From Sphingomonas gei (GTDB lineage Bacteria; Pseudomonadota; Alphaproteobacteria; Sphingomonadales; Sphingomonadaceae), in assembly GCF_004792685.1 (NCBI RefSeq), contig NZ_SRXT01000001.1, positions 558,001-622,000 of the forward strand: DNA of 64,000 nt. The letters run 5' to 3'. Positions 27,612 to 37,289 of the stretch are shown here, piece by piece. A program made the position numbers and the translations under genes. How positions within the stretch are numbered: the stretch's first letter is position 1; each line of letters starts with the position of its first letter. Under the pieces are notes generated by a model that had not been told where the DNA came from, searched no databases, and was given only the letters and a program-made list of their open reading frames with translations.

Positions 27612-27668
27612 GCCTTTCCTTTCCTCATGACGACACGACTCTAGGCCGGGTGCGCGGACTTGCCAACT

Positions 27669-27799
27669 CTCCCTCTCCCATCGGGAAGGGAGGGGAGCCG
27701 GCGAAGTCGGTGGAAGGGTGAGTGCAGGGAACAGCCGACCCTCACCCTTCCCACTCGCTTCGCGAGCGGGGCCCTTCCCTCTCCCGATGGGAGAGGGAG
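27669..27799. repeat. 131-bp inverted-repeat element
   Basis: The ends are perfect 18-bp inverted repeats (27669-27686 and 27782-27799, core CTCCCTCTCCCATCGGGA). Inside are further complementary pieces such as GGAAGGGTGAG and CTCACCCTTCC. It lies between lapA and the patatin-like gene. It shares these words with the element at 33061-33152, which suggests one dispersed family. Confidence 0.75.
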
Positions 27800-27800
27800 T

Positions 27801-30089
27801 TCAGCCGATCTCGCTTCGCAGCTCTGCGAACAACCCTGGGATTGCCGTCAGCCTTTCTTGCTCCTCGTCGAGGATCGCATGAAAGGCGCTGCGCTTGATC
27901 TCCGCCACCCGCGCCTCGGGCAGCCTATCCACGGCCGGCAATGCCGAAAGGACGATATCGATCAGCCGGTCAGCTCCATGCAGACGGCCCCAGAGATAGT
28001 CATTCTCGCGATAGGCGCGGCTGAAGAACGCGCCGAAGCTGTTGAACTGGATGCCCTTGAGCGACGCTCCGGCGCCGCCGGCACGGATCGTGGTGGCGTC
28101 GTCGGGCGAGATACGGTCGACGCGGATCGGATCAAACTCGTCCATGCCTTCGCCCTGGAGCAGCGGCAAGGTGGCGATGTCGAAGAATGGGAAGCCGAGA
28201 TGCGCGAGCAGCATCGGCCGGCGCAGATCCTTCGACAGCGCGCTGAAGCCGTCGGAGAGCCGCAGGTCGGTCGCCTGATCGAGTGCCTTCAACTGCATCC
28301 GCTCGGCGAGCAGGTCGAGCACGGGGCCGGCATCGTCAGTCATGTCGCGAACTGCGTCGCGAAGGTCGACGAAGGTGTCGGTGCGTTTGAGCTCGAGATA
28401 GCCGGCGAGCGATTCGTAGATCGCTTCGCGCATCGGCAGCAGCTCGGCGTGCGAGCGCGGCAAATCGATCTCGGTCAGCCGCCGGGCAAGCAGCCGGAGC
28501 CGCCGGATGCGGAAGCCGAGATCGTGCGCGCGGAGGAATTCGAGCGTCTGCGGGCTCGCGCCGTTGGACAAGGTTGCGCCGAAGCGGTCGCCGCCGCGCG
28601 CCTGCACCGCCCGCGCGACGGTCGAGCGGATTTCGCGGAGGCGTTCGGGGGCATGGCGGTCGCCGATCGCGTACAGCAAGCGGGCGATGCGATCGATCGT
28701 GCCATCGACCTTAAGCAGGCCATACGCCGTATGGCCGTAGCCGGCTTTGGCGGCGGCGGCGACCTGCGCCCGGCGGCGCCATCCGGCGAGCCTCTTGGGG
28801 GTCGGGTAATCCAGCCAAAGCGTATAGCCGAACAGCGCCTCGACCTGCGTTTCCACTTCGGAGCGGATTTCCGCGACGATCGCGAGCATGCGCTCGATTC
28901 GATCCGACCGCCCGGCTATCGCTTCGAGATTGTCGCGGATCGGCTGCTCGCGCGGCAATTCGGAAAGCGCGCCGATGATGGTCTGGAAGAAGCCGGGCTT
29001 CTCCTTCGGCTTGCCGTAGAAATCGAAGCGCACCCCTGGGGCGGGATCGATGAAGACGAAGCGGCGATCGACCTGGCGGCGCGCCGGCCGCTCGCGCAGG
29101 GCATCGATCGCGGGGCGGAACGGCGCATTGGCGAGCACCGAACCGTCGATCAGCACCGCATTCTCGGCGCGGTTGTCCGACCATTGCTGCGGCAGCACCG
29201 ATTCGAGGAACGAGTCGCGCTCGGGCCAGGCAGTGCCGCGCTCGGCAAGGAAGCTGTCCATCTCCTCGACCGTCGCGGGGGGGAAGGCGCCAGGGAAGCT
29301 CGACGTCGCGCGCGCGGCGAAGGCGAGCCCCGCGGGATCGGCAAAGGCGACGCCCTCGGCACCGTGATCGGTGAAGCGGAACACCAGCCTGTGCTCGGTC
29401 TCGATCACGTGGGCGGGCGAATTGAGGCGAAGCTCCTCGGGGTGGCCGCGGAAATCGGTGACGGTGACGAACAGGTCGAGCGGCTGGCCGGCCGGCAGCA
29501 GCCGCTTGTAGCGCGGGCCCGCTGCCATCGCGTCGAAGGCGTCGAGCAGCATGGCGAGCAGCCTTTTGCCGCCGAACGGAGGCTCGAACCAACGCGAGCG
29601 GACGAAACGCTCGAGCTTGAGCCGGACCTCCTCGCGCGCAGTCGGATCGACCGTCTCGTCGATCGTCTTGCTGCGATTGGCGAGCATCCACGCGATCGGC
29701 GTTGCCCAGATCTTGGCGAAGCGATGCGACGGCGCATGGCCCGGCTCAAGCAGGGCCTCGACATCGGCCTGCTCGATCCACATGTCGGTCAGCGGATCGA
29801 GCGACTGGCCGGTGGCGATCGCCTGGGCGAGGAAGACCGCGTTGATTCCGCCCGCACTGGCGCCCGACAGGATATCGACGAGCACGCGCAGATTGATCCC
29901 GGAAGTCTCGCGGATCTCGTCGATCAGCTGGCGATAGACGCCATTGCCGTCCTCGCCTTCGCGTGCGGCGCAGCTCGCCCGGGCGAGGCGCCATATCTCC
30001 TTGGTGATGCCGTGCATGTAGACCGCGAGGCTGATCCCGCCATAGCAGACGAGCGCGAGCCGCAGCTCCTTGTCGCGGGTCGCGCGCAT
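27801..30089 (-). CDS. Patatin-like phospholipase-related protein
   Basis: This 762-residue protein starts LRLALVCYGGISLAVYMHGI and has the patatin nucleophile elbow GASAGG with S78. The second member of the dyad is the Asp in LIDGSVLANAPF. This matches the long patatin-related proteins (TIGR03607 type) rather than the short ones. Family members hydrolyse phospholipids or lipids; the substrate here is unknown. No signal peptide is visible. Its start overlaps the stop of the EEP nuclease gene by one base. Confidence 0.85.
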   Translation of the reverse strand: MRATRDKELRLALVCYGGISLAVYMHGITKEIWRLARASCAAREGEDGNGVYRQLIDEIRETSGINLRVLVDILSGASAGGINAVFLAQAIATGQSLDPLTDMWIEQADVEALLEPGHAPSHRFAKIWATPIAWMLANRSKTIDETVDPTAREEVRLKLERFVRSRWFEPPFGGKRLLAMLLDAFDAMAAGPRYKRLLPAGQPLDLFVTVTDFRGHPEELRLNSPAHVIETEHRLVFRFTDHGAEGVAFADPAGLAFAARATSSFPGAFPPATVEEMDSFLAERGTAWPERDSFLESVLPQQWSDNRAENAVLIDGSVLANAPFRPAIDALRERPARRQVDRRFVFIDPAPGVRFDFYGKPKEKPGFFQTIIGALSELPREQPIRDNLEAIAGRSDRIERMLAIVAEIRSEVETQVEALFGYTLWLDYPTPKRLAGWRRRAQVAAAAKAGYGHTAYGLLKVDGTIDRIARLLYAIGDRHAPERLREIRSTVARAVQARGGDRFGATLSNGASPQTLEFLRAHDLGFRIRRLRLLARRLTEIDLPRSHAELLPMREAIYESLAGYLELKRTDTFVDLRDAVRDMTDDAGPVLDLLAERMQLKALDQATDLRLSDGFSALSKDLRRPMLLAHLGFPFFDIATLPLLQGEGMDEFDPIRVDRISPDDATTIRAGGAGASLKGIQFNSFGAFFSRAYRENDYLWGRLHGADRLIDIVLSALPAVDRLPEARVAEIKRSAFHAILDEEQERLTAIPGLFAELRSEIG

Positions 30090-30784
30090 CAGGCGGGCCG
30101 GATCGTCGCCCAGATCGGCAGATGGTCCGATGCAGTGCGCGAATTGAGGCTCTCATGGACGCCGGCGGTTTCGATCACGAGGTCGCGGCTCGCCATGATC
30201 CGGTCGAGCCGCGCCATCGGGCGGCGGGCGTGGAAGCTCTTGCCGGTGGCGGCAAAGTCGAAATGCTGGGCAAAATCGCGCAGGCAGCCGCTTTGCGCGC
30301 TCCATTCGTTGAGGTCGCCCATCAACACCGTCGGATATTGCTGCGCGCTGGCCTGGAGGTGCGCGATGATCGCATGCGCCTGGCGGCGGCGCCACAGCCC
30401 CGAGAGATCGAGATGCATACCGACGATTCGCAACACCTCGCCACGAATCCGCACCTCCGCCATCACTGCGCCGCGCGGTTCGAGCGCGGGGAGATGGACC
30501 GCTTCGCAGCCGAGGACCTCGGCGTCCCGGCGGACGAGCAGGGCATTGCCGTGCCACCCCATCGAGCGCGACCGCATGCCGAAGGGGATCGCCTTCCAGT
30601 CGCCATGCTCGGCGAGCAGATGGCCGGTGAGCACCGCCTCGCGCGTCCCGAAGCGGCGATCCGCCTCCTGCAGCGCGATCACGTCGGCATTCACTTCGCA
30701 TAGAACCTGGAGCGTGCGCTCGGGCCGGCGCCGTCGATCGGTGCCGATCGACTTGCGCATATTGTAGCTGGCGACCTTTATCAT
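30089..30784 (-). CDS. Endonuclease/exonuclease/phosphatase family protein
   Basis: This 231-residue protein has the EEP fold motifs in order: ASYNMRKSIGTD, IALQEADRRF (metal-binding Glu), GMHLDLSG, MGDLNEWS and SDHLPIWA. These place it among Mg-dependent nucleases or phosphatases such as DNase I-like and sphingomyelinase-like enzymes. Pairing with a patatin-like lipase could mean a lipid-related role, but this is only contextual. Confidence 0.85.
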   Translation of the reverse strand: MIKVASYNMRKSIGTDRRRRPERTLQVLCEVNADVIALQEADRRFGTREAVLTGHLLAEHGDWKAIPFGMRSRSMGWHGNALLVRRDAEVLGCEAVHLPALEPRGAVMAEVRIRGEVLRIVGMHLDLSGLWRRRQAHAIIAHLQASAQQYPTVLMGDLNEWSAQSGCLRDFAQHFDFAATGKSFHARRPMARLDRIMASRDLVIETAGVHESLNSRTASDHLPIWATIRPA

Positions 30785-30826
30785 CTGCGCCCCTTATCGC
30801 GGGGGCAGAGGGGAAAGGGCAAGGGC

Positions 30827-31018
30827 TTAGCTCGGATGCCCTTCGCCGCCTTGCTGGATTGCCGCTTCCTCGGCGGCGGCGAGCAGGCTGTGGCCGGTGG
30901 CGACGGCTGCCTCGGGCGTCATCGAGACTGCGACGCCGCTCGGGCCATCGAGCAGGACGAGACCCTGTTCGGCGCTTGCGACGCCCGGTTGCCCCTCGGG
31001 ACCTTGCGGTGAGATCAT
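30827..31018 (-). CDS. 63-aa hypothetical protein
   Basis: The ATG at 31018 has a strong AAGGGAAGAG sequence upstream. The product is soluble and Ala/Gly/Glu-rich (LVLLDGPSGVAVSMTPEAAV), with no recognised domain. It lies between the EEP nuclease and the broken MmcQ-like gene, in the same direction as both. Confidence 0.6.
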   Translation of the reverse strand: MISPQGPEGQPGVASAEQGLVLLDGPSGVAVSMTPEAAVATGHSLLAAAEEAAIQQGGEGHPS

Positions 31019-31098
31019 GTCGCGCTCTTCCCTTCTTAGGTTGCCGCGTCTGTAGAACCGTCAGAAGAAAACAACTCGGCAGCGCGGCGCGCGTTCCT

Positions 31099-31361
31099 TC
31101 AGCGTCCGCCGGCTTCGAGCAGCCGGCGCGGCGCGGCAAGCTCCCAGCTGCGTGCGATACGGTCGCCGACATGCGCCCAGTCGGTATCGGCGCCGCCGAT
31201 CGCGAGCCCGACCCAGTCGGCGCGGAAATATGACGGAACTGCGCGAACATCGTCCCCGCGACGAAGAAGGTCGGCTGGCCGTGGCTGGGGCGCTCATCGC
31301 TCTCGGGGAGATCGAGCGCGACCGCGCGGACCTGGTCTAGCGGGGAAGCTGTTTGATCCAT
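31099..31361 (-). pseudogene. Decayed MmcQ/YjbR-family gene
   Basis: From ATG 31361 the frame reads like the start of an MmcQ/YjbR protein ([16 protein letters not shown], then QPTFFVAGTMFAQF) for about 43 codons. The matching C-terminal part, FRADWVGLAIGGADTDW to WELAAPRRLLEAGGR, is present downstream in another frame and ends at 31099. The family's middle section, about 30-40 residues, is absent at the junction near 31240. So the gene has an internal deletion with a frameshift. The start overlaps the purN stop by 25 bases. Confidence 0.65.
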
Positions 31362-31924
31362 TCGGTCATTACCCTCGGGTAGAGGCGATGTTCCTCGCGC
31401 AGCACGCGCTCGGCTAGCGTCTCGGCGGTATCGCGCGCTTCGATGCGCACCGTTGCCTGACCGAGGATCTCGCCGCCATCGAGTTCCTCGGTGACGATAT
31501 GGACCGAGCAGCCGGCGTCGGCATCGCCCATCGCCAGCGCGCGGGCATGGGTGTCGAGGCCCTTATACTTCGGGAGCAGCGAAGGGTGGATGTTGACGAT
31601 CCGACCGCGCCAGCGCGCGACGAAATCGTCGGAGAGCAGACGCATATAGCCGGCCAGGGCGATCGCCTCGACCCCGGCTTCGCGCAGCGCGGCGTCGATC
31701 CTGGATTCGTATTCAGGCTTGGGCATGCCCCTGGGGGATTGGGCGAAGGTGGCGATGCCCTGCGCCTCTGCCCAGGCGAGGCCGGGCGCGTCGGGCTGGT
31801 CGCTGGCGACGAGGACCACTTCATAGGGGCATTCGGCGGCGCGCGAAGCCTCGACCAGCGATGCCATGTTCGAGCCGCGGCCCGAGATCAGGATGCCGAG
31901 CTTCTTGCGCACCATCTCAGTCAT
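31337..31924 (-). CDS. purN: Phosphoribosylglycinamide formyltransferase
   Basis: This 195-residue enzyme transfers a formyl group from 10-formyl-THF to GAR in purine synthesis. [13 protein letters not shown] binds the phosphate of [15 protein letters not shown] carries the catalytic Asn-His pair and [19 protein letters not shown] the Asp-containing loop. The start at 31924 overlaps the purM stop by 8 bases, giving the common purM-purN pair. Confidence 0.95.
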   Translation of the reverse strand: MTEMVRKKLGILISGRGSNMASLVEASRAAECPYEVVLVASDQPDAPGLAWAEAQGIATFAQSPRGMPKPEYESRIDAALREAGVEAIALAGYMRLLSDDFVARWRGRIVNIHPSLLPKYKGLDTHARALAMGDADAGCSVHIVTEELDGGEILGQATVRIEARDTAETLAERVLREEHRLYPRVMTEWIKQLPR

Positions 31925-33011
31925 TATGCGTGGCGCTCCAATCGCTTCGCGCACTCCACGTCTCGGCGGGGCCGAACACCGTGCAACCGCGCGCTCCCTC
32001 CTCGACGACGCCGATGCGGAACACCGTTTCGCCCGCCTCGGTGAGCGCAGCGGCAACGGTTTCCGCGTTCTCCGCCGCCACCGCAGCGACCATGCCGATC
32101 CCGCAATTGAAGGTCCGCGCCATTTCCTCGGGCTCGATATTGCCCTGTGCCTGAAGGAACGCCATCAGGCGGGGGAGCGGCCAGGCGGCCGCGTCGATGC
32201 GGGCGTGGCAGTTTTCGGGGAGCACGCGCGGCACATTCTCGAGCAGGCCGCCGCCGGTGATGTGCGCGAGCCCGTGAATCATGCCCTTGCGCAGCTGCGG
32301 GAGCAGGCTGGCGACATAGATCCGCGTCGGCGCCATCAGCGAATCGAGCAGGATCACATCCTGGTCGAACACCGCCGGACGGTCGAGCTTCCAGCCCTTG
32401 TCGGCGGCGAGTCGGCGGACGAGCGAGAAGCCGTTCGAATGGATACCGGTGGAGGCCAGGCCGAGCAGCACGTCGCCCGGGCGGATCGCGCTGCCGTCGA
32501 GCAACTGGTCGCGTTCGACTGCGCCGACGCAGAAGCCGGCGAGGTCATAGTCGCCCTCGGCATACATGCCCGGCATCTCGGCGGTCTCGCCGCCGATCAG
32601 CGCGCAGCCGGCCTGGCGGCAGCCCTCGGCGATCGACGCGATCACCCGCTCGGCGGTCTCGGGGACGAGCTTGCCGCTGGCGTAATAATCGAGGAAGAAC
32701 AAAGGCTCGGCGCCCTGGACGATCAAGTCGTTGGCGCACATCGCGACGAGATCGACGCCGACGCCGTCGTGCGAATCGTGTTCGATCGCGAGCTTGAGCT
32801 TGGTGCCGACGCCGTCGTTCGCGGCGACGAGCAGCGGATCAGTGAATCCCGCCGCCTTGAGATCGAACACTCCGCCGAACCCGCCCAATGCGGCATCGGC
32901 GCCAGGGCGGCGGGTGGATTTGGCCAGCGGGCCGATGGCGCGGACCAGCGCATTGCCGGCCGCGATCGAGACGCCCGCCTGGGCGTAGGTATAGGCTTTT
33001 GGGTCGCTCAT
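31917..33011 (-). CDS. purM: Phosphoribosylformylglycinamidine cyclo-ligase
   Basis: This 364-residue AIRS enzyme closes the imidazole ring in purine synthesis using [37 protein letters not shown] and [16 protein letters not shown] are the family motifs. It starts at ATG 33011 (MSDPKAYTY). It is transcribed with purN and faces away from the secreted protein gene at 33213. Confidence 0.95.
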   Translation of the reverse strand: MSDPKAYTYAQAGVSIAAGNALVRAIGPLAKSTRRPGADAALGGFGGVFDLKAAGFTDPLLVAANDGVGTKLKLAIEHDSHDGVGVDLVAMCANDLIVQGAEPLFFLDYYASGKLVPETAERVIASIAEGCRQAGCALIGGETAEMPGMYAEGDYDLAGFCVGAVERDQLLDGSAIRPGDVLLGLASTGIHSNGFSLVRRLAADKGWKLDRPAVFDQDVILLDSLMAPTRIYVASLLPQLRKGMIHGLAHITGGGLLENVPRVLPENCHARIDAAAWPLPRLMAFLQAQGNIEPEEMARTFNCGIGMVAAVAAENAETVAAALTEAGETVFRIGVVEEGARGCTVFGPAETWSARSDWSATHND

Positions 33012-33060
33012 GCCGAGCCGCTTAGCGCCGAGTTGGCGAAACCGAAACTCAAACCTGCGC

Positions 33061-33152
33061 ACCCTCACCCTTCCGGCGCTTCGCGCCTCCTTCCCTCTCC
33101 CGACGGGAGAGGGAAGGGGCCCGCCGCCGCAGGCGGTGGGAAGGGTGAGGGT
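33061..33152. repeat. 92-bp inverted-repeat element
   Basis: The outer ends are perfect 14-bp inverted repeats (ACCCTCACCCTTCC at 33061-33074 and its complement at 33139-33152). An inner 11-bp stem is TTCCCTCTCCC with GGGAGAGGGAA at 33091-33115. It sits between divergent purM and the 426-aa secreted protein gene and resembles the element at 27669-27799. Confidence 0.75.
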
Positions 33153-33212
33153 GGCGGGAGATAGTAGAAGCCGCTTGGATTTCCGCGTCCGCTTCGCCAA
33201 AAGGGCGGCCGC

Positions 33213-34493
33213 ATGCAATTGTCCCGGATTTCGCTCGCTACCGCTATTGCCGGCGCCCTCGCTCTCGCGGGGGCGGGCGTGGTGATGGCGCAAGGCGAGG
33301 GTGGTGGCGCCAGCGCAGTGCCGATCGACGCTTCGGGCAGCTTCGAGGTCTCGGGCGTCCAGGTCGACGTGACCGGAAAGACCGCCGACCTGGCCCGGCA
33401 GGGCGGCTGGCGGATCGCCCAGCGCAAAGGCTGGGAGATGCTGTCCGAGCGGCTGACCGGCAAGAAATCCACCTTGGGCGATTCGGCGCTCGACGCGCTG
33501 GTTACCGGGATCGTCGTCGAGCGCGAGCAGATCGGCCCGGCGCGCTACATCGCCCGGCTGGGCGTGCTGTTCGACCGCGGCAAGGCGGGATCCATTCTCG
33601 GCGTGTCGACCGCGGTAACCCGTTCGGCGCCGATGCTGCTGGTGCCGCTCGAATTTTCGGGCGGAGTCGGCCGGGTGTTCGAGCGCGAGACGGCGTGGTC
33701 GCGGGCGTGGAACCGCTTCCGTAGCGGCGGCAGCACGATCGACTATGTCCGGCTGCGTGGTACCGGGCCCGATGCGATGCTGATCAACGCCGGGCAGACG
33801 CTGCGGCGCGGGCGCAATTGGTGGCGCACCGTGCTCGACCAGTATGGTGCTTCGGACGTGCTCGTCGCCGAGGTCCAACTGCGCCGTGAATATCCCGGCG
33901 GGCCGATCATCGGCGTGTTCGCCGCCAATCACGGGCCCGACAAGCGCCCGATCGCCAGCTTCGCGCTGCGCGTCGACAATGGCGATTCGCTCGACGCCTT
34001 GCTCGACGCGGGCATATTGCGGCTCGACCAAGCCTATCAGAAGGCGCTCGCGTCGGGGTTGCTGCGCCCCGATGCGTTGCTGGCGGCGCGGCCGCCGCGC
34101 GTGAAGACCGCCGAGGAGCTCGCCGCCGAGGCTGCCGCGCTGGCCGCCGCGGAAGCGACGCCGACGCCCTCTCCCAGCGCCAGTGGCGACGCGACCGCGA
34201 GCTTCACCGTGCAGGTCGACACGCCGAGCGCGGCCGCGCTGACGGCGTCCGAATCGGCGGTGCGCGGCGTGCCGGGGGTGCGCTCGGCGGTGACCACCAG
34301 CCTGGCGCTGGGCGGGATCTCGGTGATGCGGGTCGGCTTTGACGGGCCGATCGCCAGCCTGCGCGCGGCGCTCGAGGCGCGCGGCTGGCAAGTCCAGGAA
34401 GGGTCGGGCGTGCTCCTGATCCGTCGCGGCGTCGCACGGCCGCCCGCGGCGCAGCCTTCGCCCACGGCCACGAGCATTCCGGCGATCAAATGA
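33213..34493 (+). CDS. Exported protein, DUF2066-like
   Basis: This 426-residue protein has a signal peptide ([23 protein letters not shown]). Its middle part carries [34 protein letters not shown] and [14 protein letters not shown], which resembles DUF2066 proteins. After an Ala/Thr-rich linker near residue 310, the C-terminal part looks like a small alpha/beta domain. The function is unknown. Its stop overlaps the start of hdaA (ATGA), the usual place for this family in sphingomonads. Confidence 0.65.
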   Translation: MQLSRISLATAIAGALALAGAGVVMAQGEGGGASAVPIDASGSFEVSGVQVDVTGKTADLARQGGWRIAQRKGWEMLSERLTGKKSTLGDSALDALVTGIVVEREQIGPARYIARLGVLFDRGKAGSILGVSTAVTRSAPMLLVPLEFSGGVGRVFERETAWSRAWNRFRSGGSTIDYVRLRGTGPDAMLINAGQTLRRGRNWWRTVLDQYGASDVLVAEVQLRREYPGGPIIGVFAANHGPDKRPIASFALRVDNGDSLDALLDAGILRLDQAYQKALASGLLRPDALLAARPPRVKTAEELAAEAAALAAAEATPTPSPSASGDATASFTVQVDTPSAAALTASESAVRGVPGVRSAVTTSLALGGISVMRVGFDGPIASLRAALEARGWQVQEGSGVLLIRRGVARPPAAQPSPTATSIPAIK

Positions 34494-35098
34494 GTCAGCT
34501 GCGCCTGCCGCTCGGGCTTCCCGAGGCGCGCGAGACGGAATTTCTTGTCGGCGAGTCGAACGCCCGCGCGGTCCACCAGCTCGAGCATTGGGCGACCTGG
34601 CCGGTGATGTCGGCACTGCTTATCGGCCCGCGAAAATCGGGACGTAGCCTGCTCGCGCGCATTTTCGCTGCGAAGAGCGGCGGACGGATCCTCGACGATG
34701 CCGACCGCGCGAAAGACACCGAGGTCTTCCACGCCTGGAACCAGGCACAGCAGGAGCGCCGTCCGCTGCTGATCGTCGCCGAGGCGACGCCGCCGACCTG
34801 GGACGTCAAGCTGCCCGATCTGCGCTCGCGGCTCGCCGCCTCGCCCTTGCTCGAGCTCGGACCGCCCGACGACCTGCTGATGCCGCAGCTGATCGAGCGC
34901 GCCTTCGAGCGGCATCTGCTCCACGCCAAGCCCGATGTGATTGCCTGGCTGGCCAAGCGGATCGAACGCAGCCATGTCGCCATCCTGCGCGTTGCCGATG
35001 TGCTGGAGACCGAGGCAGTGGACAACCGACTGTCGATACCCGGAATGCGTGCGGTGCTCGTGGCAAATGGTCTCATAACCGAAACGGACGACCCCTAG
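34490..35098 (+). CDS. hdaA: DnaA-related regulator HdaA
   Basis: This 202-residue protein belongs to the Hda/HdaA family that promotes hydrolysis of DnaA-bound ATP after replication starts. The N-terminal QLRLPL is the expected motif for binding the DNA polymerase beta clamp. The P-loop reads [17 protein letters not shown], with Arg in place of the usual Lys, as also seen in E. coli Hda. [21 protein letters not shown] follows, typical for Hda. The hdaA-ppk order also occurs in Caulobacter. Confidence 0.85.
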   Translation: MSQLRLPLGLPEARETEFLVGESNARAVHQLEHWATWPVMSALLIGPRKSGRSLLARIFAAKSGGRILDDADRAKDTEVFHAWNQAQQERRPLLIVAEATPPTWDVKLPDLRSRLAASPLLELGPPDDLLMPQLIERAFERHLLHAKPDVIAWLAKRIERSHVAILRVADVLETEAVDNRLSIPGMRAVLVANGLITETDDP

Positions 35099-35101
35099 GC
35101 G

Positions 35102-37285
35102 ATGAACAAGGCAGCACCAAAGCAAGCCGCAGGGGGCGCATCGATGACCGATCAACCGGCCACGCCGGAAAAGCGTTACTTCAACCGTGAGCTGAGCTGG
35201 CTCGCATTCAATCGCCGGGTGATGGAGGAGGCTTGCAACCCCGCGCATCCATTGCTCGAACGGCTGCGCTTCCTGTCGATCTCAGGCTCCAATTTCGACG
35301 AGTTCTTCATGGTCCGCGTCGCCGGGCTGATGGGGCAGCAGCTCCAGCGCGTCGAAGCGCATTCGGCGGACGGGCTCACCCCCGGCCAGCAGCTCGTCGC
35401 GATCTCGGACGAAGCCGAGATCCTCGCCGACAGCCAGCAGAGCGTGTGGCATGACATCCGCACCCAGCTCGACGAAGTCGGCATCCACGTTCTCGAGCCC
35501 GAAGCGATCGAGGGCGAGACCGAGGCCTGGCTCGAAAACCATTTTCGCGAGCAGATCTTTCCGATCCTGACGCCGCAGGCGCTCGATCCCGCCCATCCCT
35601 TTCCGTTCATCCCCAACCAGGGATCGAGCGTGATCTTCGACCTTGTCCGGCGATCGGACCGCGAGCCCATCCGCGAGCTGGTGCTGCTGCCGACGACGAT
35701 TCCGCGCTTCGTCCGGCTGCCCGGCGAACCGGCGCGCTATGTCGCGGTCGAGGTGCTGCTCAAGCATTTCACCCACCTGCTGTTTCCCGGCTACGACGTG
35801 CTCGGCTCGGCGGCGTTCCGCGTGCTGCGCGACAGCGATCTCGAGATCGAGGAAGAGGCCGAAGACCTCGTCCTGACCTTCCGCTCGGCGATCAAGCGCC
35901 GGCGGCGCGGCCGCGTGATCCGCCTCGAGATGGAGGACGGCATCGCCCCCGAACTCGAGGCCGTGCTCAAGGAAGAGCTGGGCGGCAGCGAGGCATTACT
36001 GACCGAGACCGGCGGCTTCCTCGGCATCGGCGATCTTTCGGCTCTGGTCGACGAGGATCGGCCCGATCTCAAGTTCACGCCCTTCGTCGCGCGCTTTCCC
36101 GAGCGGATCCGCGAATATGGCGGCGATTGCTTCGCGGCGATCCGGGCGAAGGACATCGTCGTCCACCACCCCTATGAGAGCTTCGACGTCGTGCTCTCGT
36201 TCCTCGGCCAGGCGGCGAGCGATCCCGACGTGGTCGCGATCAAGCAGACGCTCTACCGCGCCGGCAAGCAGCCCGCGGTGATCAACGCGCTGATCGCCGC
36301 GGCCGAAGCGGGCAAGTCGGTAACCGCAGTGGTCGAGCTCAAGGCGCGGTTCGACGAGGAGCAGAACCTCTATTGGGCGACTGCGCTCGAGCGCGCGGGC
36401 GTCCAGGTGGTCTATGGCTTCATCGACTGGAAGACCCATGCCAAGGTATCGATGGTCGTGCGGCGCGAAGGCAATGGCTATCGCACCTACTGCCATTTCG
36501 GCACGGGCAATTACCATCCGATCACTGCGCGCATCTATACCGACCTGAGCTTCTTCACGGCCGATCCCCGCGTCGGACGCGATGCGATGCAATTGTTCAA
36601 TTATGTCACCGGCTATGTCGAACCGACCGCGCTCGAACGCTTGAGCATCAGCCCGCGCGACCTGCGCAACCAGCTTCTGGCGCTGATCGACGCGGAGACC
36701 GCGCACGCCCGCGCCGGACGCCCGGGGGCAATCTGGGCGAAGATGAACTCGGTCGTCGATCCGGCGGTGATCGAGAAGCTCTACGAGGCGAGCGGTGCGG
36801 GCGTCGAGATCGACCTGATCATCCGCGGGATCTGCTGCCTGCGCCCCGGCGTGCCGGGTCTCTCCGACAATATTCGCGTCAAATCGATCGTCGGTCGCTT
36901 TCTCGAGCACAGCCGCATCTGGGCGTTCGGCAATGGCAAGGGGCTGCCGGGCGACGGCGCCAAGGTGTTCATGTCTTCGGCAGACTGGATGCCGCGCAAC
37001 TTCGATCGCCGCGTCGAGTTCATGCTGCCGATCCTCAACAAGACGGTGCACGATCAGGTGGTCGATCAGGTGATGGTGGCGAACCTGCTCGACGACGAGC
37101 AAAGCTGGCAGCTCCGGCCCGACGGCAGCTATGTCCGCGTCGAACGCGGTGCCGAACCGTTCAACCTGCACCGCTATTTCATGACGAACCCGTCGCTATC
37201 TGGCCGCGGCGCGGCGCTAGAGAAGCGCAAGCCGGTGCCGACATTGTCGCTCAAGCGCCGACGCGCAGCCAAAAAGGAAATTTGA
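35102..37285 (+). CDS. ppk: Polyphosphate kinase 1
   Basis: This 727-residue enzyme makes polyphosphate from ATP. The N-terminal NRELSWLAFNRRVMEEA and the SGSNFDEFFMVRVAGL block are characteristic. The catalytic part has YCHFGTGNYHPITARIYTDLSF with the autophosphorylated His, then SSADWMPRNFDRRVEFMLPI near the C-terminus. The ATG at 35102, 3 bases after the hdaA stop, or the Met at 35144 (MTDQPATPEK) could be the start. It is followed by ppx after 4 bases. Confidence 0.94.
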   Translation: MNKAAPKQAAGGASMTDQPATPEKRYFNRELSWLAFNRRVMEEACNPAHPLLERLRFLSISGSNFDEFFMVRVAGLMGQQLQRVEAHSADGLTPGQQLVAISDEAEILADSQQSVWHDIRTQLDEVGIHVLEPEAIEGETEAWLENHFREQIFPILTPQALDPAHPFPFIPNQGSSVIFDLVRRSDREPIRELVLLPTTIPRFVRLPGEPARYVAVEVLLKHFTHLLFPGYDVLGSAAFRVLRDSDLEIEEEAEDLVLTFRSAIKRRRRGRVIRLEMEDGIAPELEAVLKEELGGSEALLTETGGFLGIGDLSALVDEDRPDLKFTPFVARFPERIREYGGDCFAAIRAKDIVVHHPYESFDVVLSFLGQAASDPDVVAIKQTLYRAGKQPAVINALIAAAEAGKSVTAVVELKARFDEEQNLYWATALERAGVQVVYGFIDWKTHAKVSMVVRREGNGYRTYCHFGTGNYHPITARIYTDLSFFTADPRVGRDAMQLFNYVTGYVEPTALERLSISPRDLRNQLLALIDAETAHARAGRPGAIWAKMNSVVDPAVIEKLYEASGAGVEIDLIIRGICCLRPGVPGLSDNIRVKSIVGRFLEHSRIWAFGNGKGLPGDGAKVFMSSADWMPRNFDRRVEFMLPILNKTVHDQVVDQVMVANLLDDEQSWQLRPDGSYVRVERGAEPFNLHRYFMTNPSLSGRGAALEKRKPVPTLSLKRRRAAKKEI

Positions 37286-37289
37286 CGCC

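Noticed and set aside
27660..30767. Plus-strand frame of 1035 codons opposite the patatin-like and EEP nuclease genes
   Set aside because: It begins inside a repeat and runs antisense to two recognisable enzymes, and shows no domain of its own.
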